From positions 992,001 to 1,056,000 of the forward strand of contig NZ_AP012331.1 of NCBI RefSeq assembly GCF_001042635.1: a stretch of 64,000 nucleotides of DNA, read 5' to 3'. Both the position numbers and the translations under genes were made by a program. The notes beneath the pieces are model-generated. The model saw only the letters and a list, made by a program, of their open reading frames with translations. It was not told where the DNA came from and made no database searches. Every line of letters starts with the position of its first letter. Position 1 is the stretch's first letter. Shown in pieces: positions 8,226-17,003 of this stretch. Source of the DNA: Bifidobacterium scardovii JCM 12489 = DSM 13734 (GTDB lineage: Bacteria > Actinomycetota > Actinomycetes > Actinomycetales > Bifidobacteriaceae).

Positions 8226-9590
8226 ATGGTTCAGGTTCATGGCATCAAAAGGGCGAGCGCGGACGCGAAATACCGGCAGATGACCGGCAAACCGGTCAAG
8301 CCGCTGATTCTGAAGCTGTGCCTGCCGGCCGTCATCTCCAATCTGGTCACCACCGCCTACAACCTGACCGACACCTTTTTCATCGGCCAGCTGGGCACGG
8401 CCCAATCCGGCGCGATCGGCATCGCCTTCTCCATCATGACCATCCTGCAGGCGCTGGGATTCTTCTTCGGCAACGGCGCCGGCAATTCGATGAGCCGCGA
8501 GCTGGGCAAGCAGAACAATGAGCGGGCGGCCAAGCTGCTGGCCATCGGCTTCACCGGCGCGGTGCTCTCCGGCCTGCTCGTCGCGGTGCTGGGGCTGCTG
8601 ACGCTGCGGCCTCTGGTGGTCATGCTCGGGTCCACGCCGACGATCGCGCCGTACGCCGTGCAATACCTGACGCCGATCCTCGTCGCGGCGCCCTGCGTCT
8701 GCGGGTCGTTCGCGCTCAACGGCCTGCTGCGCTATCAGGGGCAGTCGGCGTTCGGCATGATCGGCCTGGTGTCGGGCGCGCTGCTCAACTTCCTGCTCGC
8801 GCCGCTGTTCATCTTCGTGCTCGGCCTCGGCATCGTCGGCGCCGGCTTGGCCACCGGCATATGCCAGACGCTGAGCTTCGCGATCCTGACCACGATGAGC
8901 CGCAAGTTCGGCGTGATGAAGCTGTCGCTGCGCAACTGCAAGCCGGACGCGCTGCTGGTGCGCGAGATCCTCGGCGGCGGCCTGCCATCGCTGCTGAGGC
9001 AGGGCGCCGGTTCGATCGCGACGACCTGCGTGAACATCGCGGCCAACCCCTTCGGCGACGCGGCGATCGCCGGCATGGCCATCGTGATGCGCATCATGCT
9101 CGGCGCGAATTCGGTGATCGTGGGTCTGGGGCAGGGGTTCCAGCCGGTGTGCGGCTACAACTACGGCGCCGGGCTGTTCGGGCGCGTCAAGGAGGGGTAT
9201 TGGTTCTGCGTGCGCCTGTCCACCTGCGTGCTGTTCGCGCTGGCCGTGACGCTGTGGATCTTCGCCCCACATCTGGTCGAGATCTTCCGTTCGGATCCGG
9301 CCGTGGTGGAGGTCGGCGTGGCCGCGCTGCGCATCCAATGCTGCACGGTGGTGCTCAACGGGTTCAACATGATGGGCAACATGATGACCCAGACGATGGG
9401 CAAAACCGGAATCGCCTCGTTCCTGGCGGTATGCCGGCAGGGCCTGTTCCTGGCCCCGACCGTGCTGATCCTGCCGCATGTGGTCGGGCTGCTCGGCGTC
9501 GAGATGGGCCAGTCGGTGTCGGACGTGCTCACCGCCGTCGTCACCGTGCCGTTCATCGTGCGCATCCTCGGGGAGCTGCGCCGGCGCTGA
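8226..9590 (+). CDS. MATE family drug/sodium antiporter
   Basis: A 454-residue multi-pass membrane protein with about twelve hydrophobic helices in two halves, the DinF/NorM-like MATE layout. Typical segments are KPLILKLCLPAVISNL at the start, TDTFFIGQLG in helix 2, and the second-half GLGQGFQPVCGYNYGA loop. MATE proteins export cationic drugs or metabolites using H+ or Na+ gradients. ATG 8226 or the upstream ATG at 8208 are both possible; neither has a strong ribosome site. The next gene, a UvrA2-like ABC protein, is 94 bp downstream on the same strand, and both may serve toxin or drug tolerance. Confidence 0.9.
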   Translation: MVQVHGIKRASADAKYRQMTGKPVKPLILKLCLPAVISNLVTTAYNLTDTFFIGQLGTAQSGAIGIAFSIMTILQALGFFFGNGAGNSMSRELGKQNNERAAKLLAIGFTGAVLSGLLVAVLGLLTLRPLVVMLGSTPTIAPYAVQYLTPILVAAPCVCGSFALNGLLRYQGQSAFGMIGLVSGALLNFLLAPLFIFVLGLGIVGAGLATGICQTLSFAILTTMSRKFGVMKLSLRNCKPDALLVREILGGGLPSLLRQGAGSIATTCVNIAANPFGDAAIAGMAIVMRIMLGANSVIVGLGQGFQPVCGYNYGAGLFGRVKEGYWFCVRLSTCVLFALAVTLWIFAPHLVEIFRSDPAVVEVGVAALRIQCCTVVLNGFNMMGNMMTQTMGKTGIASFLAVCRQGLFLAPTVLILPHVVGLLGVEMGQSVSDVLTAVVTVPFIVRILGELRRR

Positions 9591-9684
9591 GGCCGAAGCG
9601 CCCGGCGCGTGGCTGGCCTGGTGTGCCTGGTGTGCCCGGGTGCGCCCGCCCGCGTTCGGGACCACGGTCTGGTACACCAGAGGT

Positions 9685-12186
9685 ATGCAGAACGAGCAGC
9701 CAAGGGCCATCGCCGTACGCGGTGCGCGCGTGCACAATCTCAAGAACATCGACGTCGACGTCCCGCTGGGCGAGCTGGTCGGCGTGGCGGGCGTCTCCGG
9801 GTCGGGCAAGAGCTCGCTGGCGCTGGGCGTGCTGTATGCGGAGGGGTCTCGCCGGTATCTGGAGGCGCTGTCCACGTACACGCGCCGGCGCCTGACCCAG
9901 GCCAGCCGCGCGCAAGTCGACGAGGTGCTGCACGTGCCCGCCGCGCTGGCCCTGCACCAGCGGCCGACCGTGCCCGGCATCCGGTCGACCTTCGGCACGA
10001 TGACCGAGCTGCTCAACAGTCTGCGGCTCCTGTTCTCCCGCGTCGCCTCGCATGTGTGCCCGCACTGCGGCGCGCGCAACGAGCCGGCGCTCAACGTGGC
10101 CGCCGGACTGCCCATTACTTGTGCCGGCTGCGGCAGGGAGTTCCATGCGCCCGGCGCGGAATCGCTCGCCTTCAATTCGGCCGGGGCCTGCCCGACCTGC
10201 TCCGGAACCGGCATCGTGCGCGAAGTGAACCGCGCGGCCCTGGTGCCCGACGAATCCAAAAGCATCGACGACGGCGCGGTGCTGCCATGGGGCTCGCTCA
10301 TGTGGGACCTGATGAAGCAGGTGTGCGGCGCGATGGGCGTGCGCACCGACGTGCCGTTCAGCGAGCTCACGCCCGAGGAGCGCGACATCGTGTTCAACGG
10401 TCCGGCCGTCAAGAAGCATATCCTTTACAAGCCGAAGAAGGGCGACGATTTCGCCGAGCTCGACTTCACCTATTTCAACGCCGTGTATACCGTGGAGAAC
10501 GCGCTCGCCAAAGCCAAGGACGAGAAGGGGCTGAAGCGCGTGGCGAGGTTCCTCAAGGAGGGCCCGTGCGCCGATTGCGGCGGCACGCGCCTCAGCGAGG
10601 CGGCCCGTGCGCCGCGGGTGCGCGGGCTGAACCTGGCCGAGGCCAGTGCGATGACGCTGGACGCCGCCGTGGATTGGGTGCGCGGGGTGCCGGAATCGCT
10701 GCGGCCCGACATGCGGTCGATGGCGACGAACATCTGCGAATCGTTCCTGGACGTGGCCCGCCGGCTGCTAGATCTGGGGCTTGGCTACCTGGCGCTCGAC
10801 CGTGCCGGCGCCACGCTCTCCACCGGCGAACGCCAGCGCGTGCAGCTCGCCCGTTCGGTGCGCAACCGCACCACCGGCGTGCTGTATGTGCTTGACGAGC
10901 CGTCCATCGGCCTGCATCCGGCCAATGTGGACGGGCTGCTCGGCGTGATGCATGATCTGGTGGCCGACGGTAACTCCGTAGTGGTCGTCGACCATGACGT
11001 ACGCGTGCTCAAGGCGTGCGACCATCTCATCGAGATGGGTCCGGTCGCGGGCGCGGACGGCGGGCATGTGATCGCGCAGGGCACGGTCGGTGAGGTGGAG
11101 GCGGCTCCGGGCAGCCGCATCGCGCCGTTCCTGTCGGATAGGGGCCAGTCGCGTGTGCGCGAACGTGTGCCGTTCGAGAGTATGTTCGCCGCCGGGCATA
11201 TCCGCATGAGCACCGGCCGATTGCATACGGTCCATCCGCTGGACGTCGACGTTCCGCGCGGCCGACTGGTCGCCGTAACCGGCGTGTCCGGCTCAGGCAA
11301 GACCACGATGGTGCTCGAGTCGCTGATTCCCACATTGAAGGCGCAGGCCGCGGGGGAGCGGCTGCCGGAGCATGTGCGCGGGATTGAGGCTGACGGCGTC
11401 GCCCGGGCGAATTTGATCGACGCGACGCCGATCGGTGCCAACGTGCGCTCCACCGTGGCCACCTACGCCGACATCCACGACGAGCTGCGCCGGGCCTTCG
11501 CGCGATGCGACGAGGCGAAGGCTGCCGGATACAAGGCCGGCGACTTCTCGTACAACACCGGTCGGCTGCGCTGCCCCACATGCGATGGCACCGGGTCGAT
11601 CTCGCTGGACGTGCAGTTCCTGCCGGACGTCGACATCGAATGCCCGGATTGCCGGGGATCGCGGTATGCGCCAGCCGCCGATGCGATTCGGCGCAGGGCC
11701 AGGGACGGCCGCGAGATGAGCCTGCCGCAGTTTATGGCCATGAGCGTGGACCAGGCGCTGGCGGCGACGGGCGACCTTCGCAAAGTCCATGCGCGCCTGA
11801 CCACGCTGCATGATCTGGGACTCGGGTATCTGACGCTCGGCGAGCCGACGCCGGTGCTTTCGGGCGGCGAGGCGCAGCGGCTGAAACTCGCCAGCGAGAT
11901 GGGCAAGGCCCAGTCGGATGCCGTGTTCGTGTTCGACGAACCGACCATTGGCCTGCATCCGCTCGACGTGCGCGTGCTGCTCGGGGTCTTCGACCGTCTG
12001 GTCGGCGCCGGCGCGACCGTCGTGGTCATCGAGCATGATCTCGACGTCATCGCCAACGCGGACTGGATCATCGACATGGGCCCCGGGGGCGGCGAAAGCG
12101 GTGGGCGCATCGTCGCCGCCGGCACGCCGGAGCAGGTCGCGGCCGATCCGTGCAGCGTCACCGGCCGGTATCTGCGGCTGGCGTAG
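9685..12186 (+). CDS. UvrA2-like ABC ATPase (class II UvrA)
   Basis: An 833-residue UvrA homologue with two ABC modules. Visible are Walker A GVSGSGKSSL (~32) and GVSGSGKTTM (~535), signatures LSTGERQRVQL and LSGGEAQRLKL, Walker B VLYVLDEPSIGLHP and VFVFDEPTIGLHP, and zinc-type Cys pairs (CPHCG...CAGC; CPTCSGTG; CADCGGTR; CPTCDGTG...CPDCRGS). Canonical UvrA is ~940-950 residues; the shorter length matches UvrA2/DrrC-like proteins that lack much of the UvrB-binding region. These are linked to tolerance of DNA-binding drugs rather than core repair. A short palindrome TCTGGTACACCAGA lies 15 nt before the start. The ATG at 9685 is the one that starts the ABC fold. Confidence 0.9.
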   Translation: MQNEQPRAIAVRGARVHNLKNIDVDVPLGELVGVAGVSGSGKSSLALGVLYAEGSRRYLEALSTYTRRRLTQASRAQVDEVLHVPAALALHQRPTVPGIRSTFGTMTELLNSLRLLFSRVASHVCPHCGARNEPALNVAAGLPITCAGCGREFHAPGAESLAFNSAGACPTCSGTGIVREVNRAALVPDESKSIDDGAVLPWGSLMWDLMKQVCGAMGVRTDVPFSELTPEERDIVFNGPAVKKHILYKPKKGDDFAELDFTYFNAVYTVENALAKAKDEKGLKRVARFLKEGPCADCGGTRLSEAARAPRVRGLNLAEASAMTLDAAVDWVRGVPESLRPDMRSMATNICESFLDVARRLLDLGLGYLALDRAGATLSTGERQRVQLARSVRNRTTGVLYVLDEPSIGLHPANVDGLLGVMHDLVADGNSVVVVDHDVRVLKACDHLIEMGPVAGADGGHVIAQGTVGEVEAAPGSRIAPFLSDRGQSRVRERVPFESMFAAGHIRMSTGRLHTVHPLDVDVPRGRLVAVTGVSGSGKTTMVLESLIPTLKAQAAGERLPEHVRGIEADGVARANLIDATPIGANVRSTVATYADIHDELRRAFARCDEAKAAGYKAGDFSYNTGRLRCPTCDGTGSISLDVQFLPDVDIECPDCRGSRYAPAADAIRRRARDGREMSLPQFMAMSVDQALAATGDLRKVHARLTTLHDLGLGYLTLGEPTPVLSGGEAQRLKLASEMGKAQSDAVFVFDEPTIGLHPLDVRVLLGVFDRLVGAGATVVVIEHDLDVIANADWIIDMGPGGGESGGRIVAAGTPEQVAADPCSVTGRYLRLA

Positions 12187-12191
12187 CCGTA

Positions 12192-12301
12192 GGCATGCCC
12201 AAATACCCGTTATTGCGATTGGCATGCCCAAACAGGCGAAATAGGGCCCGATAATGGGTATTTCGGCATGTCAATCGCGATAACGGGTATTTCGGCATGT
12301 C
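12192..12301. repeat. long imperfect palindrome, 37-nt arms
   Basis: Arms at 12192-12228 and 12265-12301 match at 33 of 37 positions. The right side also contains a direct repeat: GATAATGGGTATTTCGGCATG (12250 on, here 21 nt in total) and its near copy beginning at 12279, 29 bp apart. The element fills the gap between the UvrA2-like gene and the glycosylase gene. Confidence 0.8.
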
Positions 12302-12346
12302 AAAAACGCGCTAGTGTCCCGTGCCGTAAGTTCGTGTACTATGTCT

Positions 12347-12369
12347 GGCTCCCCTCTTGGAGGGGAGCC
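12347..12369. terminator. GGCTCCCCTC hairpin
   Basis: Perfect 10-bp stem GGCTCCCCTC/GAGGGGAGCC with a 3-nt loop, 65 bp before the glycosylase start. There is no T run, so it may be a weak terminator for the UvrA2-like gene or a leader structure. A one-mismatch version occurs at 17148-17174. Confidence 0.5.
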
Positions 12370-12433
12370 GGAATTACTCAACGGATTAACACGCGGGATA
12401 CTAGGCTCGCACAGAGAACAGAGAGGAGCCGCC

Positions 12434-13120
12434 ATGCGGACGAATCACCTGCCAGCGCCCGAGCGCATCGAGTCGCTGTACCGCACCATGGCCGGCGCGC
12501 TCGGGCCGACCGGATGGTGGCCGGCGGACATCACGTTCGAGATCATGGTCGGCGCGGTGCTCACGCAGAACACGGCGTGGGGCAACGTCGACCGTTCGCT
12601 TGCGGCGTTGAAGGCGGCGGGTGCGCTCGAACCCCATGCGCTGGCGACCATGGAGCCGGAGCGTCTGCGGAACCTGATCAGGCCGTCGGGCTTCTACGTC
12701 AACAAATCCAGGACGCTGCAGTCGCTGAGCCGGTGGTATGAGGAGCGTTGCGGAGCCGCGCCCGAAGGTGCCGCAACGATTCCCGATGCCGAGCTGCGCG
12801 CCGAACTGCTCGGCCTGTTCGGCATCGGCGGCGAGACGGCCGACGACCTGATGCTGTACGTGTTCTCCCGGCGCACCTTCGTGGCCGATACGTACGCGCG
12901 GCGGCTGTTCGCCTTCCTCGGATTCGACGTGCCGGCCGGTTACTCGGCGTTCCACAAGGCCTATTCGCCCGCGGTGCTGGGCACCAGCCTCAGCGTCGGG
13001 GATCTGCAGGAATTCCATGGCCTCATCGACGAATTCGGCAAGGCGTACCGTGACGAGGAGGCCAAAGGCGCGTCGTTCCTGGCCGCCCATCGCACCGCGT
13101 CGCTTGCTTCGCGGCCGTAA
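12434..13120 (+). CDS. MagIII-like HhH-GPD DNA glycosylase
   Basis: A 228-residue protein of the endonuclease III superfamily (COG2231-like). Residues ~25-45 hold FEIMVGAVLTQNTAWGNV, close to the MagIII 3-methyladenine glycosylase signature. The helix-hairpin-helix is LLGLFGIGGETADDL, followed by the catalytic-type Asp in FVADTYARRL. The Lys that gives endonuclease III its lyase activity is Glu here (GIGGET), and there is no C-terminal four-Cys Fe-S loop. A monofunctional base glycosylase for alkylated bases is therefore the best reading. ATG 12434 follows GAGAGGAG. It sits alone between a hairpin leader and the PadR gene. Confidence 0.85.
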   Translation: MRTNHLPAPERIESLYRTMAGALGPTGWWPADITFEIMVGAVLTQNTAWGNVDRSLAALKAAGALEPHALATMEPERLRNLIRPSGFYVNKSRTLQSLSRWYEERCGAAPEGAATIPDAELRAELLGLFGIGGETADDLMLYVFSRRTFVADTYARRLFAFLGFDVPAGYSAFHKAYSPAVLGTSLSVGDLQEFHGLIDEFGKAYRDEEAKGASFLAAHRTASLASRP

Positions 13121-13185
13121 AACCGCCGGTCATGCCCCATGGAGGCCGCCCGACGGTGCTCTGTATTCCCTTGGCATAGAATACC

Positions 13186-13224
13186 TCGAAACGAGACATA
13201 TCGAAACGTGGCGTGTCGAAACGA
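13186..13224. promoter_or_regulatory. three TCGAAACG boxes at exact 15-bp spacing
   Basis: TCGAAACGA at 13186, TCGAAACGT at 13201 and TCGAAACGA at 13216, each 15 bp from the next, end 16 bp before the likely start of the PadR gene (13240). The same box with the same 15-bp spacing recurs at 25852-25875 in front of an oxidoreductase gene. Probable autoregulatory operator; binding by PadR is inferred. Confidence 0.7.
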
Positions 13225-13239
13225 GGTAAACTGGTGGCC

Positions 13240-13773
13240 ATGAGCCTGATTGAAATGATGATTCTGGGATTCCTGAGCGAGCGGTCCATGTGCGGGTACG
13301 AGCTGCGCAAGAAGATGGAGCAGTTGCAGGGCTACGCGCGCAAATTCAGCGACGGCGCGATCTACCCCGCGACGAACCGGCTCGTCGAAGCCGGCCTGAT
13401 TTCCGAACTGTCCGAAACGCGCGACGGCCGACAGCGCCGCGTCTTCACCCTGCTTGAGGCCGGGCGTGGCAGGCTGGTCGACGAGCTGCGCAACACGAGC
13501 GGATTCAACCTCACCGACATCACCCGATGGGCCGTCGTGCTCACCTTTCTCGCCGCCGTGCCGAGCAAGGCCGACCGCGACGCGGTGCTGCGCCGCCGCT
13601 ATGACCTGCTGAACGGCCACGACGTGCATTTCTTCTACTGCGACGCCGGCAATCCGCTCTCCATCGACCAGATCGACGACCCCTACCGCCGCGGCATCAT
13701 CGCCGTGCACGACGCCGAAATCGCCGCCGAACTCGAGTGGCTGCGTTCGATGCTGGATATCGAAGCCGAATGA
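13240..13773 (+). CDS. PadR-family transcriptional regulator
   Basis: A 177-residue regulator. The N-terminal winged helix is typical of PadR (MILGFLSERSMCGYELRKKME, then SDGAIYPATNRLVEAGLIS, and the wing RDGRQRRVFTLLEAGR). The C-terminal ~90 residues are a helical dimerisation region. PadR proteins usually repress stress, phenolic-acid or multidrug genes. ATG 13240 (MSLIEM) fits the family start better than the upstream ATG at 13213, which would lie inside the third TCGAAACG box. The downstream MFS exporter is convergent, so an operon link is absent; the boxes upstream and their copy at 25852 suggest the regulon. Confidence 0.85.
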   Translation: MSLIEMMILGFLSERSMCGYELRKKMEQLQGYARKFSDGAIYPATNRLVEAGLISELSETRDGRQRRVFTLLEAGRGRLVDELRNTSGFNLTDITRWAVVLTFLAAVPSKADRDAVLRRRYDLLNGHDVHFFYCDAGNPLSIDQIDDPYRRGIIAVHDAEIAAELEWLRSMLDIEAE

Positions 13774-13796
13774 TCGCGGCTGGTTGACCGCATCCT

Positions 13797-15029
13797 TCAT
13801 GCCGCGCCTCCGCGCCGCCGTATGCGGTCAGTATGTTTCAGCAGGGTGGTCGCGCCCACGGCGAGCAGGGCGAAGACGGCGCCGAACGGCCCCAGCCAGG
13901 TCAGGCCGAACGCGTCGTTGGCCAGCCCGCCGACCGCCGAACCGACGGCGATGCCGATGTTGCAGGCGGTGGAGCTCATGGAGGACGCCAGATTCAGGGC
14001 GCTTGGATAGGCCTCTTCCGCCACGTCCATGTACAGCACCTGGGCCGCGGAATTCTGCAGGTACATGAGCATGCCGAGCCCGATGAGCAGCAGCGCGCCA
14101 TAGATCGGAACCAGTCCGGCCAGCGGCAGCGTGCACAGCAGTATGGCCTGCAGCGCATATACCGGCCGGATGCCGGCCATCGGCTGTGCGCCGTGGCCGC
14201 GTGCGGCGAGTTTGCCGGCGGTGAGGCTGCTCCACAGGCACGCCAGGCCATAGATGACCAGCGCGGGGCTGACGAACCGCGCCGGCAGCCCGATCTCATC
14301 GCGCAGGATCGGCGTCAGATAGGTGTAGTACGTGTAGCCGGCCGCCGCGCCGCACACCATGGCGACGGTGCCGATCTGTATCCTGCGATCGCCGAACAGG
14401 CGGAACTGCGCGAAGAAGCGGACCTCATGCGCGCGGGCCGAGGCCCGAGCGTTCCGCTTCGGCAGCGAAACCAGCATGGCGGCGATGACGATGCCGGTCA
14501 GCGCGTCGATCAGCCAGAACGTCCGGCGCCAGCCGAACGAGTCCGCCACCCAGGTGCCCAGCGGCACGCCGGCCACGGAGGCGATCGAGAAGCCGGAGAA
14601 CACCCATGCGATGAACTTCGTGCGATGTTCGGGGCTTGCGACGTCGTCCGCATACGTCATGGAAAGCGAAAGAATCGTGCCCGACGCCGCTGCAATGATG
14701 ACGCGCCCCGCGCACAACGCCGCATAATTCGGGGCGACGGCGCACAGTATGTTGCCGGCCAGGAACGCGGCGGCCAACGCGAGATGCGTGGCGAAACGGG
14801 GGAGCCGTGCGGTCAGCGCCGAGCCGATGGGGGTGAGCGGCGCATAGATGATGGCGAACAGCGATACGAGATTGCCGACCATCACCTCCGGTACGTGGAT
14901 GCCGCCGGCGATGTCCGGCAGGATGCCGACGACGATGAACTCGCTGAGGCCGAGCAGGAAACTCAATGCGATGAGCGTGCTGACCGGCGGCGTGAAGAAG
15001 CGCCGGCGAGTCCTGGTTGGTGCAGCCAT
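13797..15029 (-). CDS. MFS exporter, DHA1/AraJ-like
   Basis: A 410-residue transporter with twelve hydrophobic helices. Helix 1 carries LIALSFLLGLSEFIVVGILPDIA, typical of AraJ/SotB-like sugar-efflux or drug exporters; the GRVIIAAASGTILSL helix and GFSIASVAGVPLGTWVADSFGWRRTF motif follow. These proteins expel sugars or small drugs in exchange for protons. It is followed on the same strand (upstream to downstream: acetyltransferase, then this gene) only after the acetyltransferase; here the MFS start at 15029 lies 21 bp from the acetyltransferase stop (15051), so both are likely one operon: modify a sugar, then export it. Confidence 0.9.
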   Translation of the reverse strand: MAAPTRTRRRFFTPPVSTLIALSFLLGLSEFIVVGILPDIAGGIHVPEVMVGNLVSLFAIIYAPLTPIGSALTARLPRFATHLALAAAFLAGNILCAVAPNYAALCAGRVIIAAASGTILSLSMTYADDVASPEHRTKFIAWVFSGFSIASVAGVPLGTWVADSFGWRRTFWLIDALTGIVIAAMLVSLPKRNARASARAHEVRFFAQFRLFGDRRIQIGTVAMVCGAAAGYTYYTYLTPILRDEIGLPARFVSPALVIYGLACLWSSLTAGKLAARGHGAQPMAGIRPVYALQAILLCTLPLAGLVPIYGALLLIGLGMLMYLQNSAAQVLYMDVAEEAYPSALNLASSMSSTACNIGIAVGSAVGGLANDAFGLTWLGPFGAVFALLAVGATTLLKHTDRIRRRGGAA

Positions 15030-15050
15030 GGCATGGTCCGTTCCGACGGC

Positions 15051-15668
15051 TCACTCCCACACGTCGAGCTTGCGGTCCTTGTAGAAATACTCGCGGTCCT
15101 TGTCGCCGATCTCGCGCACGGCCTCGCAAGGCGCGCCGTAGGCGACCGAGTTGGCGGGGATGGAGTGCGTGACGACCGAGCCGGCGCCGATCACGCAATT
15201 GTCCCCGATGGTGACTCCCGGCAGGATCGACACGTTGGCGCCGACCCACACGTTGCGCCCGATGGTCACCGGAATGCAATACACGTAGTGGTGCTCGCGC
15301 AGCACCGGCAGCACCGGATGCCCGGCGGTGGCGATGACCACGTTCGGGCCGAACATGCAGTAGTCGCCGATGGTGATGTCGGCGTCGTCCACGCAGGTGA
15401 AGTTCACGTTGCAATAGATGCCCTTGCCCATGTGCACGTGCGCGAATCCCCAGTTCGCATGGGCGGGCGTCTCGACGTGACAGCCCTCGCCGATCTCGGC
15501 GAACATCGCCTTGAGCAGGCGCTGCTTGCCTTCCGCGTCGGTGGGGTGGGTCCGGTTGAACTCGTAGAGCTTCTCCTGACATTCAAGCTGGCCGTCCATG
15601 ATGTTCGGGTCGTCATAGTGATACGGCAATTGTTCGGTGCGGCGTTCGGCGTTGGTAAGTTCGGTCAT
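15051..15668 (-). CDS. maltose/galactoside O-acetyltransferase
   Basis: A 205-residue hexapeptide-repeat acetyltransferase. The N-terminal cap (ERRTEQLPYHYDDPNIMDGQ) is the maltose-acetyltransferase type. The left-handed beta-helix follows (IGDYCMFGPNVVI, IGRNVWVGANVSILPGVTIG, NCVIGAGSVVTHSI), with the active-site His in ATAGHPVLP. It transfers acetyl from acetyl-CoA to a sugar hydroxyl in the cytoplasm. ATG 15668 is preceded by GAGGATTACCACC; the longer frame to 15848 would overlap the divergent AraC gene. It forms an operon with the MFS exporter and is divergent from the AraC regulator (148-bp gap), which likely controls it. Confidence 0.9.
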   Translation of the reverse strand: MTELTNAERRTEQLPYHYDDPNIMDGQLECQEKLYEFNRTHPTDAEGKQRLLKAMFAEIGEGCHVETPAHANWGFAHVHMGKGIYCNVNFTCVDDADITIGDYCMFGPNVVIATAGHPVLPVLREHHYVYCIPVTIGRNVWVGANVSILPGVTIGDNCVIGAGSVVTHSIPANSVAYGAPCEAVREIGDKDREYFYKDRKLDVWE

Positions 15669-15816
15669 GGTGGTAATCCTCGGTAAAACAGCAATGGTTT
15701 CAAGGTTGTTTGCGATACCAATTGTATGATTTCGCCAAACCCCTCGCATTGCGATAATGTACGAGGTGATAGCGTGATCGTCCGCAGTTGATGATGGCGA
15801 TGAGGGGTGATGCAGC

Positions 15817-16956
15817 ATGGTCAAGAAGCTTGAGGTGTTCTCCGACATGTCGGAGCGCGTGCACTACAACGTGCCCGGGCTGCCGCTCTACTCGTTCCGC
15901 GACGATCTGTGGCGCTACGGCTACACCTCGGCCTGCCACTGGCACCCCGATCTCGAGTTCATCCTCGCGCTGTCCGGCTCGATGCGGTATTCGGTCAACG
16001 GGCATGTGGAAACCATCGAATCGGGGCATGCGATTTTCGTGAACTCGCGCCGTCTGCATTTCGGCTATTCGGACACGCGCACCGACTGCACCTTCATCTC
16101 CACCGTCATCCATCCCTCGGTGTTCACCGGCGGCGCGGAAGCGGGCCGGGCCTATTTCGATGCGAAGACCGGCGAATCGGCGAGCGACTTCATCATGCTT
16201 GGACCCCACGAACCGTGGCAGCGGGAGGTCATCGGCGAGATCCAGCGGCTCAACGGCCTTATGCGGTCGTGCGCCATCGCTTCGACCCCGCCGGCGAACA
16301 CGTTGACGCGTTCGGACAAAGCGCGGCTGCAAGTGCGTCCGGCGCCGGATGATGAGATCGAACTGACCGGGCCTCCCGTGCCGGCCGGCGGCGTTCCTCC
16401 CAGCGCCCTGTTCGGCGGGTCGCCGGTCGAATCGGCGGGCGGGCCGGCGGATGGCGCGGCGGACGGATCGCCGGCCGTCAAACCGCTCGGCTCGGACGCA
16501 TCGCCGGCCGGCCCGGCCACGCCGCTGGACCTCATCGCCTCCGCATCGCGTATCTCCTCGATCATGCTCGCGCACGTCGGCTTGGAAGCGGCGCACCCGC
16601 GCAACGACCCGGATTGGATGGCGTTCTGGAGCATGACGCGGTTCATCTACTACCATTACGGCGAGCGCCTGACCATCGAGGACATCGCCCGCGCCGGGCT
16701 GGTCGGCCGCAGCGCCTGCTACGAGCTGTTCGACCGGTTCGCCGGCACGCCGCCGAACGCCTACCTGAACCGGTTCCGCATCTCGACCAGCGCCACCCTG
16801 CTGGAGGAAAGCGACGGCACCGTCGGCGAAATCGCCGTCAAATGCGGATACGGCACCGCCAGCTACTTCATCCACGCCTTCCGCAAACAGACCGGCATGA
16901 CCCCGCAGCAGTACCGGCGTTTCCGCCGCCGGGCCGCGGATGGCGTGGAGGCCTGA
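15817..16956 (+). CDS. AraC-family regulator with a long disordered insert
   Basis: A 379-residue regulator. Residues ~15-110 form a cupin-type sensing domain (HWHPDLEFILALSGSMRYSVNG). The C-terminal ~100 residues are the two-helix-turn-helix AraC domain (ERLTIEDIARAGLVGRSACYELF, then IAVKCGYGTASYFIHAFRK and MTPQQYRRF). Between them, residues ~175-240 are an unusual low-complexity stretch rich in Ala, Gly, Pro and Ser, which makes the protein ~80 residues longer than common relatives. It is divergent from the acetyltransferase/MFS operon and probably activates it in response to a sugar. The start used has no clear ribosome site; ATG 15817 could be replaced by the in-frame M11. Confidence 0.85.
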   Translation: MVKKLEVFSDMSERVHYNVPGLPLYSFRDDLWRYGYTSACHWHPDLEFILALSGSMRYSVNGHVETIESGHAIFVNSRRLHFGYSDTRTDCTFISTVIHPSVFTGGAEAGRAYFDAKTGESASDFIMLGPHEPWQREVIGEIQRLNGLMRSCAIASTPPANTLTRSDKARLQVRPAPDDEIELTGPPVPAGGVPPSALFGGSPVESAGGPADGAADGSPAVKPLGSDASPAGPATPLDLIASASRISSIMLAHVGLEAAHPRNDPDWMAFWSMTRFIYYHYGERLTIEDIARAGLVGRSACYELFDRFAGTPPNAYLNRFRISTSATLLEESDGTVGEIAVKCGYGTASYFIHAFRKQTGMTPQQYRRFRRRAADGVEA

Positions 16957-17003
16957 CCGTTGGCCGGCTGGCCGATCGGTTGCCTGATTGCCGGCCCGGC
17001 CGG

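Noticed and set aside
8181..10412. Minus-strand open frame of 743 codons opposite the MATE and UvrA2-like genes
   Set aside because: It is a GC-skew shadow: the composition is Arg/His/Gln-rich without motifs, while both plus-strand genes have clear family signatures and ribosome or start support.
13833..15686. Plus-strand open frame of 617 codons opposite the MFS and acetyltransferase genes
   Set aside because: No motif and typical shadow composition; the minus-strand genes are well-defined families.
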